A stretch of DNA of 36,064 nt. It comes from an uncultured Acetatifactor sp. (GTDB lineage: Bacteria; Bacillota; Clostridia; Lachnospirales; Lachnospiraceae). Position numbers and translations under genes: made by a program. The notes beneath the pieces were generated by a model that made no database searches, was not told the origin of the DNA, and was given only the letters and a program-made list of their open reading frames with translations. The stretch is taken from NCBI GenBank assembly GCA_944383825.1, contig CALWRA010000028.1, forward strand, positions 1 through 36,064, read 5' to 3'. Of the stretch, positions 32,105 to 36,064 are shown in pieces; position 1 is the stretch's first letter, and every line of letters starts with the position of its first letter.

Positions 32105-33595
32105 ATGAGAATAAACAGTTCAGACCTCACATCCATAAGCAGAGAAAAATCCCTCCGCTGTGACTGTGTTTATCATGTTTTGGTAAAAGAGCGCAGGGAT
32201 TTAGTGCAGGACTTCTATCCCTTCAGCGAATTGTTTGACCTTGTGGAAGAGAAAATAGAATGCACTGATATTCAGGGAAGCTTTATGTATTGTCAAATAG
32301 GAGACGTGGAAAAAGATGGCACTGTCAGTCCAGTGACCCTCAATTTTGATGAGAGAAGCCTTTTAGACGAAAATTATTACCGAAAAATCGAGAAGGGAGA
32401 TGTGATGCGCGTGGATCAGGGAGATATCCTGATGTCATTTCTCCTGCCTCAGGACGAGAATATATTGGGAAAATTCACCCGCATTGGAAAAAAGGAAAAA
32501 GAAATTTTGTTTTCCACCGCATTTATCAGATTGCAGGCAAAAAAGCATCCGCAAATTTTATATTACTCCCTTCAGTCACTGTTTTATCGCGATCTGATTT
32601 ATACCGCCAGAATCCGAAAAGGATACACGGGATATGCCACTTTAAGCAAAGAGGATTTAAAGGAGATACGCTTCCAGCGGGAATTGGTTGACCTTCTTTT
32701 TGCACAGCATGAGATACTGGAAAAATCCATCGCTGATCTGGAAAATCAAATCCATATCTTAAACAAAAAGCTTCTTTCAGAGCAGTCTATTATCGACGCC
32801 GTATTTGAACGTGAATTCCATTTTGACTACGGCAAATTTGAGGAAATGAAAGCCCACAAGGTATATGCTTTGCCCCATGCGCGCTTTTCAGACAATCCGG
32901 ATCTGCGCTTTGGCGCAAAATACCATCGTCCTGCCGGAAGCTTTGTAATGGAACAGCTAAAAGGAATTTCTGATAAAAAGATCAAGCATTTCCTTTCTGA
33001 GCCAATCGCTCTCGGAGCAAGCATTTCTCCAGGAGATTTCGACGAGAGCGGGGAGGCATACTATGTCTCCATGGCTACCATAAAAACCTTTGAGGTAGTA
33101 CTTGACGACACACAGCTGGTATCCTCGGCTTATTTTCATGCAAAAAAATCCAAGACACTCCTAAAGGGGGATATCTTAATGGCCCGGTCTGGTGTGGCCA
33201 TCGGAAAAACCGCCATTGTCCGTGAGAATTTTCAGGGCATATTTGCAGACTTTACAATGAGGATCCGTTTTGACCCCGCAAAATGCAGTCCTCTATTTGC
33301 CTACTATTATCTGCGCAGCAAATACTTTCAGTATCTTATAGAAATTTTCAAAAAGGGGCTGCAGAATCAAAATATATTCCCCATCGTTATGCAGGAACTT
33401 CCTATTCCTGATGTTTCTCTCAAAAAGCAGCTACAGATTGTGAAAAAGATACAGACAAAAATACAAAAGCAAAATCATTTGAAGGATCAGATAGGCTCTT
33501 TACGTTCTCAGATCTATAACCTTATAAAGAGCACTGTTGAAAGTCCCCTTTCAGATCAAAGTTTACCTGACCGCACAACACAGGAAGAATCTTGA
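32105..33595 (+). CDS. hsdS: Type I-like DNA specificity subunit (HsdS family)
   Basis: A 496-residue protein with two target-recognition halves. TRD1 (about 25-200) contains CQIGDVEKDG, GDILMSFLLPQ and a KEDLKEIRF motif. A central coiled coil (about 205-240, EILEKSIADLENQIHILNKK) follows. TRD2 (about 265-450) contains GDILMARSGVAIGKT and QELPIPDVSLKKQ, and a second coiled coil closes the protein. The ATG at 32105, 4 bases after the methylase stop and behind GGGAGTG, is the proper start; the frame runs open further upstream. It sets the bipartite DNA site for the fused nuclease-methylase. It is slightly longer than typical HsdS. Confidence 0.88.
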   Translation: MRINSSDLTSISREKSLRCDCVYHVLVKERRDLVQDFYPFSELFDLVEEKIECTDIQGSFMYCQIGDVEKDGTVSPVTLNFDERSLLDENYYRKIEKGDVMRVDQGDILMSFLLPQDENILGKFTRIGKKEKEILFSTAFIRLQAKKHPQILYYSLQSLFYRDLIYTARIRKGYTGYATLSKEDLKEIRFQRELVDLLFAQHEILEKSIADLENQIHILNKKLLSEQSIIDAVFEREFHFDYGKFEEMKAHKVYALPHARFSDNPDLRFGAKYHRPAGSFVMEQLKGISDKKIKHFLSEPIALGASISPGDFDESGEAYYVSMATIKTFEVVLDDTQLVSSAYFHAKKSKTLLKGDILMARSGVAIGKTAIVRENFQGIFADFTMRIRFDPAKCSPLFAYYYLRSKYFQYLIEIFKKGLQNQNIFPIVMQELPIPDVSLKKQLQIVKKIQTKIQKQNHLKDQIGSLRSQIYNLIKSTVESPLSDQSLPDRTTQEES

Positions 33596-33614
33596 GAAGA
33601 TGCTTCCGCTCAGA

Positions 33615-33657
33615 GCCGCCGCCCCGGGCCATCCCTTTACATTAGCAGCCCGGCGGC
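33615..33657. other. GC-rich inverted repeat after hsdS
   Basis: GCCGCC at 33615 plus a CGGGC block pairs with GCCCGGCGGC (33648-33657) with a small bulge. It lies between the hsdS stop and the convergent small ORF at 33689. No clean T-tract follows on either strand, so it is at best a weak bidirectional terminator. It is strikingly GC-rich in an AT-rich region. Confidence 0.35.
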
Positions 33658-33688
33658 AGCTGAATCCCTTATTTATTTCTGAAAGGCA

Positions 33689-33925
33689 TCAGCATAAATA
33701 CCAGCTGGCCGACGCCAGACCGCTTTTGCAGGCAGCCATTTTATCCTCCTGTATTTCTATTTGCGTATAATTAATTTTTGTGCCGTCTTCCAGAAGTTTT
33801 TTCAGATCAAATTGTTGGGCAAATTCCGATCTTATTTTATTCATTCCATTCACAATCCCGTTTTCCACATTAAAATCATTGCACATCCCTGTCGCGCGCC
33901 CTCCCTCTATATATTTAAAAAGCAT
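33689..33925 (-). CDS. Small hypothetical ORF with an internal translated-looking peptide
   Basis: Up to 78 residues from the ATG at 33925, which has no good ribosome site. It is hydrophilic, with no membrane segment and no family I recognise. An in-frame ATG at 33739 follows AGGAGG with 5-base spacing, the best ribosome site in the area, and would give a 16-residue peptide rich in Ala/Ser with a Cys near each end and a terminal YLC. The long frame could be a decayed gene and the short peptide the real product, or chance. It is in line with, and about 150 bases downstream of, the LytTR regulator. Confidence 0.3.
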   Translation of the reverse strand: MLFKYIEGGRATGMCNDFNVENGIVNGMNKIRSEFAQQFDLKKLLEDGTKINYTQIEIQEDKMAACKSGLASASWYLC

Positions 33926-34080
33926 TGACAACCGGATTCATGAGATCCTTTGCCCATCAGAAATAATTAATTCCGATATATTTTTATAGTAGCTTAAATT
34001 ATTCCCCGGACAGATGAATTGTCATAATCACGGCACCTGCTGCCAAATTTTTGATATGTAAAATTTTTGTTTTAATATTT

Positions 34081-34809
34081 TTAAACGCATGCCTGGTCGT
34101 CCAGCAGCATATTATAATGTCTGCTGAAATCCTTTTGCCTGTCCCCGCTGACAGGCAGCCTTGTCCCGTCAATTAATGTTATTTCCGCTTTTGACCGAGA
34201 TCTAATCAAATGATAATTTACGAGAAAGGACTGATGTATCCTTATAAACGGAATATTTCCATCTGATATTTTCTCCTCTACCTCTGACAATTTCTGATTA
34301 AAAGTATAAATATCTCCGTTACGTACATATAAAGTAATCTTTCGTCCGCTGCTTTCAAAATACAAAATATCCTTACATAATATTTTATACTCCTGATACT
34401 TGTAGCAAAAGGTAAAGTAGATCATCTTACTGCAAATTTTTCCATATGCTTTCAAAAATGTTTTTTCAAATATTTCTCTGTCAATCGGCTTTTTTATAAA
34501 TGCATATACATCCAGCTGAAATAATTCCATAATATTCTTATCATCGCCCGATATGCAGATCAGCAATACATTTTCGTCTATCCGCCGTATATTTTGGGCT
34601 GTGGATATTCCATCTCCGGCTTTCATTTGAATATCCAGAAATATAAGATCATACTTCGTTCCAAACGCAATTTCTTTTTCCAAAGCCTTTCCGCAATAAA
34701 ATACATCCGTATCCGCCGGAATTTTTTCAATCTTAGATAACTCCAAAATCGTATTTTCTATCTGGTTGACCATTGCCTTTCTGTCATGGCAAATTGCAAT
34801 TTTTATCAT
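34081..34809 (-). CDS. LytTR-family (AgrA-like) response regulator
   Basis: A 242-residue protein. Residues 1-120 are a receiver domain: phosphorylation Asp59 in DLIFLDIQM, a conserved KKP near 110, and an N-terminal IAICHDR where the usual acidic pair is His-Asp. Residues about 135-238 are a LytTR DNA-binding domain (DILYFESSGRKITLYV, FIRIHQSFLVNYHLI, DGTRLPVS). Such regulators are activated by AgrC-type kinases in peptide quorum sensing. No kinase gene is near. It follows the ribbon-helix-helix gene by 44 bases and has a good ribosome site (AGAGGAAG). It could act on the repeats before agrB, 5 kb away. Confidence 0.88.
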   Translation of the reverse strand: MIKIAICHDRKAMVNQIENTILELSKIEKIPADTDVFYCGKALEKEIAFGTKYDLIFLDIQMKAGDGISTAQNIRRIDENVLLICISGDDKNIMELFQLDVYAFIKKPIDREIFEKTFLKAYGKICSKMIYFTFCYKYQEYKILCKDILYFESSGRKITLYVRNGDIYTFNQKLSEVEEKISDGNIPFIRIHQSFLVNYHLIRSRSKAEITLIDGTRLPVSGDRQKDFSRHYNMLLDDQACV

Positions 34810-34853
34810 TTTTTCTTCCTCTTTTACAAATTAAATAACATACATTTCCCAAA

Positions 34854-35048
34854 TTACTTTTCAATTACACAATGCTCTACGGCATACTCCAGAAACAGGC
34901 CAATTAATTCGTTCCTGCTATGCCCTGTTTTTCTGGATATATCCTCCAGCTGAACAACCACCTCTTCCTTGACTCTTACCGAAAATACTTTGTAACCGTC
35001 TTCCCCCTTAGGCCTCTTTGGCTTTATGATCAGATTCTCGTTACTCAT
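34854..35048 (-). CDS. Ribbon-helix-helix DNA-binding protein
   Basis: A 64-residue protein. A basic N-terminal arm (KPKRPKGEDGY) is followed by a CopG/Arc-type strand KVFSVRVKEE, helix A VVVQLEDISRKTG and helix B SRNELIGLFLEYAVEHC. The ATG at 35048 lies 7 bases after GGAGG; the frame open to 35069 is not needed. Proteins of this type are usual small autoregulators of plasmids and integrative elements. Four 12-base iterons sit directly upstream. It probably heads a two-gene unit with the LytTR regulator. Confidence 0.8.
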   Translation of the reverse strand: MSNENLIIKPKRPKGEDGYKVFSVRVKEEVVVQLEDISRKTGHSRNELIGLFLEYAVEHCVIEK

Positions 35049-35084
35049 AACACACCTCCGCTTAAACATATTTTATGCTCATTT

Positions 35085-35126
35085 AATGTTTGTTTATATG
35101 TTATGAATTATGTTATTTCTTATGTT
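35085..35126 (-). promoter_or_regulatory. Four 12-base iterons upstream of the ribbon-helix-helix gene
   Basis: The hexamers AATGTT (35085), TATGTT (35097), TATGTT (35109) and TATGTT (35121) occur at exactly 12-base intervals on the plus strand (AACATA on the minus strand). A shifted fifth copy lies near 35074. Repeats on one helix face before a CopG/Arc-type gene fit a cooperative autoregulatory operator; a replication iteron is a less likely alternative. Confidence 0.55.
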
Positions 35127-35160
35127 TTGCTAAGAAAAGTCCATCATAAAAAATTTTTTT

Positions 35161-35215
35161 AAATAACGAAAACCGGAGATGTTCCATGGCTATTGCAGCC
35201 GATGGAATATCTCCG
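35161..35215 (-). terminator. Intrinsic terminator behind the kptA pseudogene
   Basis: The minus strand forms a long hairpin (arms 35174-35191 and 35196-35215, about 17 pairs with two mismatches, loop GCAAT) followed by GGTTTTCGTTATTT. It shares the 13-base block at 35179-35191 exactly with the left-edge hairpin at 112-124. Confidence 0.75.
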
Positions 35216-35230
35216 ATTCAATGCCTTTTG

Positions 35231-35769
35231 TCACATCTTCCGAATATATCTGCCTGGTATTGTATCTGCCAGCCATACTTTTTCATTGCCAAAGTAAAAT
35301 TTTATTCCTTCATTCTATGCTCTTTTCGCGTCATTTATCAGTATTATCAGTTTATTATCACGGCGTTCTCCTACCTTTTGAGCGGTTTCCAGATCCTGAG
35401 ATAAATGAACATATTGCCGGCCTTGAGGTAATAAACCATTTTTCATAATTGATTGAATAAATCTTCTTGCAGTACCATGGTATAAATTCTCTGGCGGCAC
35501 TTTCTCCGCCTTTCATATCGTCTTTGGCACAGAATGCCCGTAAAATGCTCTGATTCTTCCGTTCTTCAATTCGTGGCGTCTTTTTTCCGATTTTTCAATC
35601 ATGCATCTCAAGTCAGTTTCGCAAATGTTTCTCCATTTCTCTGACCTATGCAATACATTCCAAAACTGATCAACCGAAACCACCCTTGCTCACCCATTTC
35701 CAGTTCATATTCCCACGGAACATGACACAAAACATAAGAAATTGCTTTACTCAGCTCTGTGTAATTCAT
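35231..35769 (-). pseudogene. kptA: Disrupted RNA 2'-phosphotransferase (KptA/Tpt1)
   Basis: Reading through three lesions gives about 179 codons, the usual KptA length. The ATG at 35769 (after AAGGAAG) encodes MNYTELSKAISYVL, then a frameshift lies near 35671-35683. The next frame carries VDQFWNVLHRSEKW and RIRAFYGHSVPKTI up to an in-frame TGA (35513-35515). LYHGTARRF, GLLPQGRQYVHLSQDLETA and VGERRDN then match the KptA core, followed by an in-frame TAG (35315-35317) and a C-terminal part ending KVWLADTIPGRYIRKM. KptA removes 2'-phosphate from RNA using NAD. The lesions should abolish activity, while sequence conservation implies recent decay. A good promoter and terminator remain. Confidence 0.88.
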
Positions 35770-35863
35770 TTTCTTTCACTTCCTTTATACCGCAATCCCT
35801 ATATTATTTTCTTATTTCCTTTTCCATGGCTTCTACAGAGCATACCGGTTATTTATTATTTTG

Positions 35864-35892
35864 ATTATATCCAATTAATAAATCTATTACAA
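35864..35892 (-). promoter_or_regulatory. Sigma-A promoter of kptA
   Basis: On the minus strand TTGTAA (35887-35892) and a perfect TATAAT (35864-35869) are 17 bases apart. The -35 overlaps the stop codon of the upstream partial gene. Transcription would start near 35857 and reach the kptA ATG at 35769. Confidence 0.6.
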
Positions 35893-36064
35893 TATTTTTA
35901 TACCGGAGCAGACAGCATAATGGTCAAAGCGTCCCCAGGCAGTCTCATGTGGAATATAGTAAAATTTTGTACCTTTTGCAGTTTTTACGTACACGCACAA
36001 TAGCGAGTACCACCAAAAATTAAGAGCCGCCTCACGGCAGCCCTGGTTATCAATTCTTTCGAAT
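35887..36064 (-). CDS. C-terminal part of an unidentified gene cut by the window edge
   Basis: The frame is open from the window edge (first full codon at 36063) to TAA at 35887-35889 and gives 58 residues. They include FWWYSLLCVYVKTAKGTKFY and WGRFDHYAV. The aromatic content and absence of stops suggest a real coding end, but I do not recognise the family. It lies upstream of kptA in the same direction. Confidence 0.45.
   Translation of the reverse strand, partial: FERIDNQGCREAALNFWWYSLLCVYVKTAKGTKFYYIPHETAWGRFDHYAVCSGIKIL

Noticed and set aside
33615..33657. GC-rich inverted repeat as an attachment site or transposon end
   Set aside because: No matching copy, target duplication or recombinase gene is visible in the window.
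35231..35769. Reading the kptA stops as recoded tryptophan codons
   Set aside because: TGA and TAG end other genes here normally, and a frameshift is also present, so decay is simpler.

Overview
The window looks like the chromosome of a low-to-mid GC Gram-positive bacterium, most likely a Clostridia member such as Lachnospiraceae. This is inferred from strong GGAGG ribosome sites, an AgrB/AgrD peptide pair, a LytTR response regulator, and a contractile apparatus with no recognisable Gram-negative outer-membrane parts. No rRNA, tRNA, CRISPR array or insertion sequence was seen.

Layout. Bases 1-381 hold the promoter, structured leader and ribosome site of a gene that starts just beyond the left edge. 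From 29074 down to 382, about 20 genes on the minus strand are packed head to tail with short gaps or ATGA overlaps. They start with agrB and an unlisted 45-residue agrD (28366-28503). Next come a VWA membrane protein, a sheath-like protein, two tube-like proteins, two FHA proteins, two PP2C-fold proteins, an Hsp70/actin-fold ATPase and three probable baseplate proteins. They are followed by a DcrB/EagR-like protein, two VgrG-like spikes, a pentapeptide protein, an Imm11-like protein, a DUF4280 PAAR-like tip and a 2442-residue VgrG-Rhs polymorphic toxin with its probable immunity gene.

I read this as a type VI-like contractile injection system adapted to a single-membrane cell. A peptide quorum-sensing module heads the operon. 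A 12-base direct repeat with a 20-base period lies just upstream of the agrB -10 box and resembles a LytTR regulator site. A LytTR regulator is encoded at 34081-34809, but no AgrC-type kinase is in the window. The FHA and PP2C proteins suggest control by threonine phosphorylation, yet no kinase is visible and both PP2C proteins lack a metal-binding Asp.

On the plus strand, 29383-33595 encodes a two-gene restriction-modification unit: a PD-(D/E)XK nuclease fused to an N6-adenine methylase, plus a specificity subunit. This is a BcgI-like (type IIB/IIG) arrangement.

The right end (33600-36064, minus strand) is AT-rich accessory DNA. It holds a partial gene at the edge, a kptA pseudogene with three lesions, a ribbon-helix-helix regulator behind 12-base iterons, the LytTR regulator and a small unknown ORF.

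All family assignments come from reading motifs by eye. The structural roles of the sheath, TssK-like and DcrB-like proteins are inferences.
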